The notes under the pieces: model-generated
The model's input: the letters and a program-made list of their open reading frames with translations, nothing else
The model's database searches: none
Told to the model about the DNA's origin: nothing
Assembly: GCA_903832055.1 (NCBI GenBank)
Contig: CAILAC010000012.1
Coordinates: 272,991-336,990 of the forward strand
Length of the DNA: 64,000 bases
Reading direction: 5' to 3'
Origin: an uncultured Acidobacteriota bacterium
Lineage (GTDB): Bacteria > Acidobacteriota > Terriglobia > Terriglobales > Acidobacteriaceae
Translations under genes and position numbers: made by a program
In this document: positions 42,731 through 51,723 of the stretch, in pieces
How positions within the stretch are numbered: position 1 is the first letter of the stretch
Layout: every line of letters starts with the position of its first letter

Positions 42731-44752
42731 TCACGGCTTCGCAGCTTCCAGCGTTTTGCTGTGAATCGTCACCTGGGTTTCGGGGATGGTGCCGTCGTTG
42801 AGGCGGACCTCCGTTGGTAGGCCCTGGAGGAGGATCCGCTGAACGCTCTTTGACCTTGCCCCGAGCATTACCCGCTGAGTCACCGAAGACGAATCGCTGA
42901 TGACCTGCACCGGAGCCTCAACCGCTGCGTAGCCGTTGTTATTGAGATTTACAGTGACCAGGTAGGAGCCTGGAACCGACGCCTTGCTTGAAAAGACGCT
43001 CTCGATCGTCAGATCGGGCAGCCCCTTGTCGGCATACACCCAATCGGCAAAGAAGCTGGCGAGAGACTTGCGCTGCCCTGCCTGCTCGATGAGCCTTTCA
43101 AAGGAATCGCGGGCGGTGTCCGTGGCCGGATCATAGGCCCTGAGGGCTGCCGACAGGGTTGGATCGCCGACCATGTCGCGCAGCATCCAGAAGACATAGG
43201 CCGCCTTGGTGCGGTAGTAGACAGGTGAAATGCAGGCGACCAGCGGCTGTCCGTCGCTCGCGCCGGGACTCTCCGGCTCGGCCAGCGCCAGGGCTGACCG
43301 CGCGCTGTCAAGGGCGGCCAATGCACGGTCACGCCCCTGCTGCTTTTCAATCCAGAGAGTGCCCATGAAGTGAGCGACGCCTTCGCTGAGCCAGGCCCGG
43401 GGCGACAGCACCCAGGCGTGGGTCAGCGCGTGAGCCATGACGCCGTCCAGTACTTCGGGCGTTGCGGAGCGAACCGGCGTGGCCAACATGGCGCCGGTTT
43501 CAAAGGGGATATCGCCATCGTCGGGCAGTTCAAGAATGGTCAACTGCGAACGAGGCTTTACCCCAAGCCAGCCTTGCAGGAAGGGCGTCACATCAGCTGC
43601 GGCATTGCTCCAGGCGGCGATGTTGTGTTCCGATTCGGGCCGGGTCCAGAGCATGACATTCGTGGCAGTGTGGCCGGTGCGGCTGGCGATAAAGAGGCTG
43701 GGGGCCTCAAAGCCCAGGGTTGCGTCTTCGACCCGCCCTGTCGCCACGCTGGCCACCGAGGCATCCGCGCCGGCAAAGTTGGTGAGCGCAACCGGGCGAC
43801 CATTGACGAGGGCGATGTTGGGAGTGAGTCCGTTGCCGACCAGTACCGGCGACGTTTCGACGGTAAGCCCGAGGCGAAAGTGCGCGCCAGCAAGCCGCAG
43901 CTTGTGGGTGCCGATCTCATCAAAAAGCCGCGCGCCATCGCCAAGAATCACTGGTACAGAGCTGACCGGATACCAGACCACGTTGCCAAATCCACGCAGG
44001 CCGGTAAATTCGGGCGCAATGCGGTCCCAGTCGGAGTGGGCGGCTGCATCGTCTGGCGTGCCGATGGCCAGCAGGCGTTTGGCCGATTGCGGGATGGTGC
44101 CTGAGTAGGTAACATCCAGCTGCAGGGTTGCGCCGGGGGCGAGCGGCGTATCAACGTTGACGACTGCTTCGCGCAGCTGCCCGGTGTGGTCGGCGTCTGA
44201 ATTCAGCAGGGCCGTGGTGAAGGGGACTGACCGGCCCTGAATCCGAATCACTTCCCAGTTCAGCGTTGAAGATAGCTGCAGCGGCACGTGCGTGAGTGCC
44301 ACTTTGCCGTCATTGCGCACGGTCAGCAGCGCGCGGACAGCAAGATAGCTTTCCGCCGGGCGCAGGCGTACATCGAGATCAAAGTCGGTGGACGTGAGAG
44401 CCGTTCGTTCGGCGTCCAGGGCAGATGGAGCTTCCGGCGCTGGCGTCTTGCCGGAAATACTGGGAGCCTTGGCGGCTGGCGTCGGCTTGGCCGGGAGCGG
44501 TTCAGGCGGGGGCAGCGTGTCGGTCGTCTGGCCGTTCTCGTCGGTCGAGCGCTGCAGGATAACCTTGCTCTTCTTCTGCTTGTTCTTTTCTGTCTGGCGA
44601 ATGGTTTCTGAGGAGACCGGCGGGGCGCTTGAGGAGGTCTGGGCCCACGCAACCGGGCCACCCGACACAGCGGCAAACGCCGCCGAGATTGCGGCGAGCC
44701 CGACCAGATTTTGCCACCCGCCCCTTTGCCACCCGCCGCGACCTGCTTTCAC
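42731..44752 (-). CDS. M1-like exported pseudopeptidase
   Basis: A 673-residue exported protein: a signal peptide (LVGLAAISAAFAAVSGGPVAWA), a low-complexity linker, then an M1-aminopeptidase-like N-terminal sandwich (DLDVRLRPAESYLAVRALLT). A gluzincin-like helical domain follows, and a final strand domain ends it (SYLVTVNLNNNGYAAVEAP). The zinc motif HExxH is HALTH, with the downstream glutamate kept in WLSEGVAHF. The codon is GCG (Ala) where GAG (Glu) would be needed for catalysis. It should bind but not hydrolyse peptides, unless another residue substitutes. The 4-bp overlap with rlmB suggests co-transcription. Confidence 0.8.
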   Translation of the reverse strand: MKAGRGGWQRGGWQNLVGLAAISAAFAAVSGGPVAWAQTSSSAPPVSSETIRQTEKNKQKKSKVILQRSTDENGQTTDTLPPPEPLPAKPTPAAKAPSISGKTPAPEAPSALDAERTALTSTDFDLDVRLRPAESYLAVRALLTVRNDGKVALTHVPLQLSSTLNWEVIRIQGRSVPFTTALLNSDADHTGQLREAVVNVDTPLAPGATLQLDVTYSGTIPQSAKRLLAIGTPDDAAAHSDWDRIAPEFTGLRGFGNVVWYPVSSVPVILGDGARLFDEIGTHKLRLAGAHFRLGLTVETSPVLVGNGLTPNIALVNGRPVALTNFAGADASVASVATGRVEDATLGFEAPSLFIASRTGHTATNVMLWTRPESEHNIAAWSNAAADVTPFLQGWLGVKPRSQLTILELPDDGDIPFETGAMLATPVRSATPEVLDGVMAHALTHAWVLSPRAWLSEGVAHFMGTLWIEKQQGRDRALAALDSARSALALAEPESPGASDGQPLVACISPVYYRTKAAYVFWMLRDMVGDPTLSAALRAYDPATDTARDSFERLIEQAGQRKSLASFFADWVYADKGLPDLTIESVFSSKASVPGSYLVTVNLNNNGYAAVEAPVQVISDSSSVTQRVMLGARSKSVQRILLQGLPTEVRLNDGTIPETQVTIHSKTLEAAKP

Positions 44753-45561
44753 GAACCCAGCCCTTTCTGCTTCTTTGGTTTGGACGCGGCCTTGCCAAAT
44801 TGGTCAGGCAATTCGCCTTTTGAGGCGCCCCGCGCCCTTGCCCTGCGCTGCCGGTAGGCCTCAAACAAGACGACCGCCCCTGCCGCCGAAACGTTGAGAG
44901 AACTGACGCCCCCCGCCATCGGAATGCGCAGCAAATGGTCGCAGGTGCGGCGCACCAGGTCATGCAGCCCGTCGCCTTCGCGGCCCATCACCAGCACGCA
45001 GTCGCCAGAAAAGTCGTACTGATCGTAGTCCATCGTGCCGCGCTCGTCGAGGCCGATAATCCACATGTTCTGGCGCTTCAGCTCTTCGAGCGAACGGACG
45101 AGATTGACGACGCGGGCGATGCGCAGATGCTCCTGCGCGCCAGCCGCAGCTTTGGCCGCGACCGCACTCAGCGGAGCGGCCCGACGCTCGGTCATCACGA
45201 CAGAATCAACCCCGGCACCATCAGCTGAGCGCAGCAGCGCGCCCAGATTTTGCGGGTCTTCGACGCCATCAAGGGCCAGCACCAGGCGCGGCTTGCCGGT
45301 GGGTTGAAGCACGTCTTCAATGGTCAAAAACTGCTGCGCTCTGACAATGGCCACAACGCCCTGATGGGCAGGGGTCTTGGCCATATCGGTGAGTGTCTCG
45401 CGGGGCTCGGTGCGCACGCGGATCTTCAGCTCTTTGCAGAGCGACACAATTGCTTCCAGCCGCTCGTCCCGGCGCTCCCGCGCCACCAGCACGTGGTCAA
45501 AGCGGCGCTTGCCCGCCTTGAGCGCCTCTTCGACTGGGTGAATCCCGTATAAAGTCTGCAT
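44749..45561 (-). CDS. rlmB: 23S rRNA (guanosine2251-2'-O)-methyltransferase-type SPOUT enzyme
   Basis: A 270-residue SpoU/TrmH-family methyltransferase. The N-terminal substrate-binding domain starts LYGIHPVEEALKAGKR. The trefoil-knot catalytic domain has ALDGVEDPQNLGALLRSADG, VLVMGREGDGLHDLV and IPMAGGVSSLNVSAAGAV, which are motifs 1-3 of SpoU enzymes. RlmB is the closest match by layout, but a tRNA target is not excluded. The basic C-terminus (KPKKQKGL) may bind RNA. Confidence 0.93.
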   Translation of the reverse strand: MQTLYGIHPVEEALKAGKRRFDHVLVARERRDERLEAIVSLCKELKIRVRTEPRETLTDMAKTPAHQGVVAIVRAQQFLTIEDVLQPTGKPRLVLALDGVEDPQNLGALLRSADGAGVDSVVMTERRAAPLSAVAAKAAAGAQEHLRIARVVNLVRSLEELKRQNMWIIGLDERGTMDYDQYDFSGDCVLVMGREGDGLHDLVRRTCDHLLRIPMAGGVSSLNVSAAGAVVLFEAYRQRRARARGASKGELPDQFGKAASKPKKQKGLGS

Positions 45562-45661
45562 CTCTTCAGTTTAGGCCTTTTCTCTTCAAAATCATCGGCT
45601 CATGACGAATCAATGCAGCGACGACATGTACCAGCGCCGTGCCTATATGATTCACTACGCT

Positions 45662-47503
45662 ATGATGCCAAACTTTCCTGCTCTTGCTACTTTCAGGCGC
45701 CGCGCGATTGCGGCTGCACTCCTGCTGCTACCGCTCGCTGCCGCGAGCCAGGTGGATGTGCTGACCCAGCGCAACGACAATGAGCGCACAGGGGCCAATC
45801 TCCGGGAGACGGTGCTGACGCCCGCGAGCGTCAATCCGCATCACTTCGGCATGCTCTTCAAGCGGGTCGTGGACGATCAGCTCTACACCCAGCCGCTGGT
45901 CGCTACCCACATCAAGGTCGGCGGGGGATGGCACGATCTGGTCTTTGTGACCACCGTCAACAACAGCGTCTATGCCTTCGACGCCAGAGACGCAGCGGCC
46001 ACCGCGCCCATCTGGCACGTCAACTTTGGCACTCCGGCCAATCTCAATGACGCGGACTTCGGATGCCTCGACATCAACGGCCAGATGGGCATTATCGGTG
46101 CGCCGGTCGTCAATGCCGCAAAGACCGCGCTTTACGTCGTGGCCATCACCAAATCCGGGGGCAAATTTGAGCAGCGGATGCACGCGCTCGACCTCGCTAC
46201 CGGGGCCGATCTGACGGGCAGCCCTAAAACCATCGAAGCGCCTGACTTTGACCCCCTGCTGCAGAATCAGCGCCCGGCCCTCGCTCTGGCTGGCGGCAAG
46301 GTGCTGATCAGCTACGCATCTCATTGCGACAAGGGGCCGTACCACGGTTTTGTGCTGACGTATGATGCCGAGACGTTGAACCAGACGAGCGTCTTCAATA
46401 CGTCTCCGGGTGGAGACGGCGCAAGCATCTGGCAGTCCGGGCTGGCGCCGGCCGTCGATGCCGAGGGGAATATCTACGTTGTCACGGGCAATGGAAGCTG
46501 GAACGGCACGACACAGTTCAGCGAAAGCTTTCTCAAGCTTGACCCTGGGCTGCACCTTGCGGACTGGTTCACGCCAACCAACCACGTTCAGCTCGACAAG
46601 GACGACGCCGATATCGATTCTTCCGGAGCGATTCTGATTCCGGGGAAGCATCTGGTGGCTGACGGCGGCAAGGAGGGAATCCTCTACCTCATCGATACCG
46701 AGAAGATGGGCCACCTGGGCGACGAACATGCCGTGCAGCGCATCCCGGTCACGGGCTCGCATCTGCACAGCCTTGTGTACTGGAAGAGCCGAAAGAATGG
46801 CGAACTGCTCTATCTCTGGGGCCAGCGTGACCGGATTCGCGCCTACCAGTTTGAGGGCAGAAAGCTGAAAGAGGCTGCCGTGATGTCCCGGCCTGAGATG
46901 AACGAGGGCCACCCGGGGGCGATGCTGTCGCTGTCAGCCAATGGCGACCATGACGGAATTTTGTGGGCTGCGATTCACGCAACGGGCGACTCATGGCACG
47001 AGTCTCGGCCCGGCATCCTGCACGCTTACGAGGCGGACGACCTGGGCCGCGAGTTGTGGAACTCACTCCAGAACCCGGCGCGCGACGACTGTGCCAACTA
47101 CTCCAAGATGGCTCCGCCGACGGTCGCCAACGGGCGCGTCTATCTGGCCAGCTTTGGCACGGAAAACACCGGCACCGGCCAGTTGTGCGTGTACGGATTG
47201 CTGCCGGAAGGACCGCTTCCTGCCGCTCCGGCGGGCGTCAGCGCCAAGATCGAAGGCCGGTTTGTTGCGGTTGCCTGGAGTGTCGTGCCGGGAGCCGAAA
47301 CCTACTCTGTCGAGCAAATTCAGAGTGGTCTCGCGCGGATCATCGCGTCCGGGCTGACCGAGCCGGCTTTTACGCTCCCCGCCGCAGACAAGGGAACAGC
47401 GGATTACGCCGTGATCGCGGTGAATGCCAACGGCAGCAGCGCTGCTTCGAAGCCGGCGTCTGCGACGGTTCAGCAGGTCCCAGAGCCGCGCATTCACCAC
47501 TGA
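45662..47503 (+). CDS. Exported PQQ-like beta-propeller protein with C-terminal Fn3-type domain
   Basis: About 613 residues. A signal peptide (FRRRAIAAALLLLPLAAASQ) precedes strand-rich repeats with Y(V/F)D/DAR motifs (VYAFDARDAAATAPIWHVNF, GIIGAPVVNA, LYVVAITKSGGKFEQRMHAL), typical of propeller proteins. The C-terminal 90 residues resemble a fibronectin-III domain (EGRFVAVAWSVVPGAETYSV). No catalytic residues are recognisable, so a binding or structural role is likely. ATG 45662 precedes the signal peptide, although the frame is open to 45602. Confidence 0.75.
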   Translation: MMPNFPALATFRRRAIAAALLLLPLAAASQVDVLTQRNDNERTGANLRETVLTPASVNPHHFGMLFKRVVDDQLYTQPLVATHIKVGGGWHDLVFVTTVNNSVYAFDARDAAATAPIWHVNFGTPANLNDADFGCLDINGQMGIIGAPVVNAAKTALYVVAITKSGGKFEQRMHALDLATGADLTGSPKTIEAPDFDPLLQNQRPALALAGGKVLISYASHCDKGPYHGFVLTYDAETLNQTSVFNTSPGGDGASIWQSGLAPAVDAEGNIYVVTGNGSWNGTTQFSESFLKLDPGLHLADWFTPTNHVQLDKDDADIDSSGAILIPGKHLVADGGKEGILYLIDTEKMGHLGDEHAVQRIPVTGSHLHSLVYWKSRKNGELLYLWGQRDRIRAYQFEGRKLKEAAVMSRPEMNEGHPGAMLSLSANGDHDGILWAAIHATGDSWHESRPGILHAYEADDLGRELWNSLQNPARDDCANYSKMAPPTVANGRVYLASFGTENTGTGQLCVYGLLPEGPLPAAPAGVSAKIEGRFVAVAWSVVPGAETYSVEQIQSGLARIIASGLTEPAFTLPAADKGTADYAVIAVNANGSSAASKPASATVQQVPEPRIHH

Positions 47504-47584
47504 AGCTGTTTTCGGCGGTGATTCTTCGCGCCGATCAAAAAAACTGTCATCGTTGCGGTGGCAATTTGCGTCTAAGAGTTTGTG

Positions 47585-48259
47585 ATGACAAACTTTGCCT
47601 CCGCAGCCGCCGCCTCAGTACTGAGTGCCCGTGAAGCCCAGGACCAGGTACGCCAGGAAAGTCTCGCCATTGCTCAAGGCCTGAAACGCCAGGACGCTGG
47701 ATTGATCGACTCGCTCATCCTGCGCTACCAGCACCGCCTGCTGCGTTATCTGCTCTATCTGACCAGCAATCGCGAACAGGCAGAAGACCTCTTTCAGGAA
47801 GTATGGATGCGGGTGCTGGTGCGCGGAGGCCAGTTCAACGGCAAGGCGCGCTTTGATACCTGGCTCTTTACCATTGCGCGCAATCTGGTGATTGACCTGC
47901 GCCGCAAGCGCACCATGTCGAGTCTCGACGAAATGTTCGAGGCCTCGGGCGATGACGACCGCGCCTCAGGCATTGAAATCGCGGCGGATAGTCCCTCCCC
48001 TTTTGAGCAGTTCGCCAGCCTTGAAGACAAGGACCGGCTTGCCGTCGCTTTGCTCGAATTGGAGCCGCTGCACCGCGAAGTTCTGGTGCTGCGCTTCCAT
48101 GAGGAGCTTTCGCTGGAGGAAATTGCCAACGTAACCCGGGCACCGCTCTCCACGGTAAAATCACGTCTGTACCGGGGCCTGGCGTCAATGAAACCCCGTC
48201 TGGCTGAAGCGATGCAGCCGGGCCGGCCAGTCAACGAATCGTATCCTGCGGGAGCCTGA
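47585..48259 (+). CDS. ECF-type RNA polymerase sigma factor
   Basis: A sigma-70-family regulator of about 224 residues. Region 2 is RYQHRLLRYLLYLTSNREQA, EDLFQEVWMRVLVR and FDTWLFTIARNLVIDLRRKR, which contact the -10 element and core polymerase. Region 4 is VLRFHEELSLEEIANV plus STVKSRLYRGLASMKP, the -35-binding helix-turn-helix. Its N-terminus is about 25 residues longer than in minimal ECF factors. The upstream stretch ends with CGTCTAA near 47570, which resembles an ECF -10 element, but I cannot assign a matching -35 box. The next gene may encode its anti-sigma partner. Confidence 0.93.
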   Translation: MTNFASAAAASVLSAREAQDQVRQESLAIAQGLKRQDAGLIDSLILRYQHRLLRYLLYLTSNREQAEDLFQEVWMRVLVRGGQFNGKARFDTWLFTIARNLVIDLRRKRTMSSLDEMFEASGDDDRASGIEIAADSPSPFEQFASLEDKDRLAVALLELEPLHREVLVLRFHEELSLEEIANVTRAPLSTVKSRLYRGLASMKPRLAEAMQPGRPVNESYPAGA

Positions 48260-48682
48260 TTGAACCAAGGTTCAAATGCCGAAAATGCCGCTGCCTCTTC
48301 TGCCTCAGCAGAGCGTGCCGGGCAGGGCGCGGCTCCTCATCGGGTGATGGACCGTCAGAATGGCTTGATTTCAGCAATCACCGGCCGCGAGGCCAACCGC
48401 GAGCGGGCAGTGGCTCATCGCACCCGCCGCGTGATGTTCAGCTCGCTTGGAGTGCTGCAGGAGCGGAAGCAGGATAAAAGCCGCGCACGTGCGCTGGCGA
48501 TTGGCCTTGCCTGCCTGGTTTTGCTGCTGATAGCGCCCCTGCTGTGGGAGGCCACGGACAGCCTTATCGCCGGCGAACACCTCGCCGACCCTGGCAGCCA
48601 GCTGAGTCTTTGGGCGTGCATGGTGTGCCCTACCCTGCTGGGCGCGGCGCTGCTGGTGGGCTGGCTGCGCCGCCGCTCGTAA
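48260..48682 (+). CDS. Small membrane protein after ECF sigma factor
   Basis: A 140-residue protein with a soluble N-terminal half and two transmembrane helices (ALAIGLACLVLLLIAPLLW and LWACMVCPTLLGAALLVGWL). There is no zinc-binding HxxxCxxC anti-sigma motif. Its TTG start directly follows the sigma-factor stop, so coupled translation is likely, and a role as membrane anchor or modulator of the sigma factor is plausible. I have no family match. Confidence 0.65.
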   Translation: MNQGSNAENAAASSASAERAGQGAAPHRVMDRQNGLISAITGREANRERAVAHRTRRVMFSSLGVLQERKQDKSRARALAIGLACLVLLLIAPLLWEATDSLIAGEHLADPGSQLSLWACMVCPTLLGAALLVGWLRRRS

Positions 48683-48816
48683 GATTTGCATTTCCTCGGC
48701 TCAAATATTTCCGCCAACCTTTCCATTGCGTGCCGAATCGCAACTTCTTTTGCATCTATCCCGTCTGAATATGTAGATTTGCAGTACTAACCAGGTTATT
48801 TTGGCAGGACTCTTGC

Positions 48817-49344
48817 GTGCGCGATCCACAATCCATCCCGGTCAATGAAGATGCGCGGTTAATCCCCGTATGGTCGATGGTTGCTGCGGGTCTGGCCTTT
48901 GTCGCCGTCGAATACTATTTCTGGTTCATTCTTCCAGAGCAGCGCCATCATGGCCCCGCGCCGCTCGGCCTGCGCGTCTACTTCAACCTGTCCTGGGGCC
49001 TGCTGGCGGCGCTCTACTTCCTGATGGTTGGGTACGTGAGCCGCGATGCGCCGAGGCGCTCAATGAGCACGCGCTTCTGGATGCTGATCTGCTTCGTTCT
49101 GCCGGGCGGGATTGGCGCGGTGCTCTATTTCCTGCTGCGGATGCCGGTGACTTCGCAGTGCCCTGCCTGCAACACGCACGTCCAGAGTGAATTTCACTTT
49201 TGCCCGCAGTGCGCTTACCAACTGACGGCGAGTTGCGGCAACTGCTTCCGGTCAGTCCGCATCACAGACCAGTTCTGCACCCGCTGCGGACACGAGCTGG
49301 CTGAGGATCACATGCCGGCGCGCCTGAGAGCGATGGCCGACTGA
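48817..49344 (+). CDS. Membrane protein with double zinc ribbon
   Basis: A 175-residue protein with three predicted transmembrane helices (WSMVAAGLAFVAVEYYFWF, LSWGLLAALYFLMVGYV, FWMLICFVLPGGIGAVLYF). A cytosolic C-terminal double zinc ribbon follows, with four CxxC pairs (CPACNTH, CPQCAY, CGNCFR, CTRCGHE). Such ribbons usually mediate protein or nucleic-acid contacts. The start is GTG 48817, with a weak ribosome-binding site. The gene lies 134 bp after the sigma-linked membrane protein, so it may be a separate unit. Confidence 0.8.
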   Translation: MRDPQSIPVNEDARLIPVWSMVAAGLAFVAVEYYFWFILPEQRHHGPAPLGLRVYFNLSWGLLAALYFLMVGYVSRDAPRRSMSTRFWMLICFVLPGGIGAVLYFLLRMPVTSQCPACNTHVQSEFHFCPQCAYQLTASCGNCFRSVRITDQFCTRCGHELAEDHMPARLRAMAD

Positions 49345-49556
49345 GCCGAGCATTTTTCATGCTCATTCCGGCGCAGGCCGCGTATTCTTCTTCCTGGCGG
49401 GTTTCCTGACCAATTCCGCTGCAATTGAAGGAACGCCATTTGACTTCCTCCCTGAATCTCGTGAGATTCCAGGGAAGAAAGGCTTCAGCCTTGCCCAACC
49501 GGATTCCCAAAGACGATTCCCTGCAACCAAATTCCGTGTCCGTCGCTCCAATTGCT

Positions 49557-50402
49557 ATGCCGCTGACCGCGCTGATCGTCGATAACGAACAGTTGGCTCG
49601 CGAAGAGCTGAGATTCCTGCTGGATTCCTTGGACAATGTGGATGTGCTCGCCGAGGGCGCAAACGGCATTGAAGCTGTGGAGTTGATTGAAGAACATCAG
49701 CCCGATGTGGTCTTTCTTGATGTGCAGATGCCGGGCCTTGATGGCTTCGCGGTTCTCAAACACCTGATCGAGCACCGGGGCATGCAACGGCTGCCTCAGA
49801 TTGTCTTTGCCACCGCCTACGACCAATACGCGGTGCGTGCCTTTGACGTGAATGCCGTCGATTACCTGCTCAAGCCCTTTGACCGGAACCGCGTACGACA
49901 GGCGGTGGAGCGGACTCGCACCCGGCTGACGGATTCAACGCAGGATGTGGCCGCTTTGGCTGCCAATCTTGATGAAACAGCGGTGAATGGCAAGGGTGCC
50001 GGGATCGATACGCTGCTCCAGATGCTGCTCCGACAGCAAGCGGCACCGCCGGCGCCGAGCAAGATAACCAGCAAACTGATCGTCCAGGTGCAGAGCCGGT
50101 TGCTGCTGGTGGACCAGACGGAGATCTGCTTTGCCGCCATTGAAGACGGGACAATTCGAGTGGTCACGCCCACTCTCGAGGGCCAGTCAAAATGCAGGAC
50201 GCTCGAAGACCTGCTGGAGTTGCTCGACCCGCAGCTCTTCTGGCGCGCCCACCGGGGTTTTGTCGTGAATATCAACCATATCCGCGAGGTGGTGCCGTGG
50301 TTCAAGTCGAGCTACCAACTGCGCATGGATGACCGCAAACAAACAGAAATCCCGGTAAGCCGCGCTCAGACCAAGCGGCTGCGGGAGCTATTTAATCTGT
50401 AA
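49557..50402 (+). CDS. LytTR-family response regulator
   Basis: A 281-residue response regulator. The receiver domain has IVDNEQLAREEL, FLDVQMPGLDGF with phospho-acceptor D55, and FATAYDQYAVRAFDV with the switch threonine. Its second acidic-pocket position is Asn instead of Asp. A linker leads into a C-terminal LytTR DNA-binding domain (QLFWRAHRGFVVNINHIREV). Such regulators control autolysis, biofilm or extracellular polysaccharide genes. No histidine kinase is in the window. I chose ATG 49557 because the receiver domain starts there. The frame extends to 49425. Confidence 0.93.
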   Translation: MPLTALIVDNEQLAREELRFLLDSLDNVDVLAEGANGIEAVELIEEHQPDVVFLDVQMPGLDGFAVLKHLIEHRGMQRLPQIVFATAYDQYAVRAFDVNAVDYLLKPFDRNRVRQAVERTRTRLTDSTQDVAALAANLDETAVNGKGAGIDTLLQMLLRQQAAPPAPSKITSKLIVQVQSRLLLVDQTEICFAAIEDGTIRVVTPTLEGQSKCRTLEDLLELLDPQLFWRAHRGFVVNINHIREVVPWFKSSYQLRMDDRKQTEIPVSRAQTKRLRELFNL

Positions 50403-50467
50403 TCCTTGGTCAGGCAAAGGAGCGGGGCGAAATCGACCGCTTTGGTGCAGACGGAGAATTTCTCTTC

Positions 50468-50647
50468 ATGGGTCCATTCAAGATCGTTACGCGCGCCTTC
50501 ATCGACTTCTTCAGCATTACCTCGCCGACGCCGGAGCAGGAAAAGCGAGCGACAATTTTCATCTGCAGTCTGCTGGCACTGATTGTGCTGATGGCGGGGC
50601 TGACGTTTGCAGTCGTGGTGATGGCCTTTGGGCATGGGGGCCGCTAA
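50468..50647 (+). CDS. Small single-pass membrane protein
   Basis: ATG 50468 to TAA 50645 encodes 59 residues. The first half is amphipathic and basic (MGPFKIVTRAFIDFF), and the second half is one transmembrane helix (FICSLLALIVLMAGLTFAVV) with a short Gly-rich end. It lies 65 bp after the LytTR gene. I recognise no family. The hydrophobicity pattern and context support a real gene, but no strong ribosome-binding site is seen. Confidence 0.5.
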   Translation: MGPFKIVTRAFIDFFSITSPTPEQEKRATIFICSLLALIVLMAGLTFAVVVMAFGHGGR

Positions 50648-50793
50648 GAAGAACTGGGCACGCGCAATTCGACTGAAAACTCCTGGTAAACGAGTGGATG
50701 GGCTTCTCCTCAGGAAACTGAAGAAAAGCAGGAAACTGAAGAAAAGCCCACCGATGCGTTTGACCTTGTTAGCCTACCTGGATTCTCAGTTCG

Positions 50794-51630
50794 CTAGTCG
50801 TAGCGCTCAAAGATGATCTGCTTCTTGTGCCAGCCGTAGCCGGTGAGCTTGTCGCGCACAGCAGAAACCATGTTGTTGAGGCCGCAGATATAGGTATGAA
50901 TATCGAAGGCGGGGATTTCGGCGAGGACTGGTTCAGCAACGGCGACCGAGGAATGCCCGGCGACGACAGCCTCGACTGCGGGGGCGAGCTTGCGGTTACG
51001 CTCATCGACGATGTGACCGACATACTCCTGCACGTAGCCGCGCAGACCTGACCACTCTGCCGGGGCGCGGCTGAGGGTCTTGATGTAGTGGAAGTTCTCG
51101 TGCTCGGCGGCGACGCGCTCGAAGTAGTCGCGGTAGTAAAGCTCGCTCTCATGGCGGGTGCCATAGACCAGCCAGATGTCTTTGCCCTGGCTCCGGTCTT
51201 GTCCCGCATGTTCGCCAGCCTCAGGAAAGAGCCACTGGGTAAAGCTGCGCATGGGGGCAATTCCGGTGCCGGTGGCGACGAAGATTGAATCTGTCAGCGG
51301 GGCACGCAGCGTGAAATTGCCGTGGGGGCCGTGGACCTGAATGGTTCCACCCTCCGGCAGGTCAGCGAGATGGTTGGAAAAGAAGCCGCCCTCGACCCGG
51401 TTAACGCACAGCTCAAACTTGTTGGCATTGGCAGCAGACGCCAGGGAGTAAGCCCGGGTCTGCAACTTTCCGTTGCCATCAACGGCGAGGGTAGAGATGA
51501 ACTGCCCGGCGGCGAAATCCAAGCTGGCCAACTCTTCGATGACAAATTCAAGGTGATAGCACTGGGCGGATTCGGAAATACAGGCCTTTTTCACAAGGCG
51601 GGCAGTCTGTGTAGGTCGAGCCAAGGTCAA
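50794..51630 (-). CDS. Ferredoxin/flavodoxin--NADP+ reductase-like flavoprotein
   Basis: A 278-residue FAD-dependent reductase. The FAD motif RAYSLAS, the NAD(P)-binding GTGIAPMRSF and the C-terminal YICGLNNMVSAV are in the order of FNR/phthalate-dioxygenase-reductase proteins. The chain ends without a 2Fe-2S domain. It would transfer electrons between NADPH and a small carrier. There is a longer linker (EAVVAGHSSVAVAEPVL) ahead of the C-terminal motif. The start appears to be TTG 51630, since no ATG or GTG is available near the conserved N-terminus. Confidence 0.9.
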   Translation of the reverse strand: MTLARPTQTARLVKKACISESAQCYHLEFVIEELASLDFAAGQFISTLAVDGNGKLQTRAYSLASAANANKFELCVNRVEGGFFSNHLADLPEGGTIQVHGPHGNFTLRAPLTDSIFVATGTGIAPMRSFTQWLFPEAGEHAGQDRSQGKDIWLVYGTRHESELYYRDYFERVAAEHENFHYIKTLSRAPAEWSGLRGYVQEYVGHIVDERNRKLAPAVEAVVAGHSSVAVAEPVLAEIPAFDIHTYICGLNNMVSAVRDKLTGYGWHKKQIIFERYD

Positions 51631-51723
51631 GTTCTCGCTTAAGAAGAAGATGAGGCCAATTACAAGCCTGAGGTGATTATAGGCCGAGGGTGAAGATGAG
51701 ATTGTGATATCGGATACATGAGG

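Noticed and set aside
47504-47584. ECF-type autoregulated promoter before the first sigma gene
   Set aside because: CGTCTAA resembles a -10 element, but no -35 box at accepted spacing could be assigned, so it is not listed as a feature.
49348-49364. Terminator after the zinc-ribbon gene
   Set aside because: GAGCAT/ATGCTC can form a 6-bp stem, but it is short and no T-run follows.
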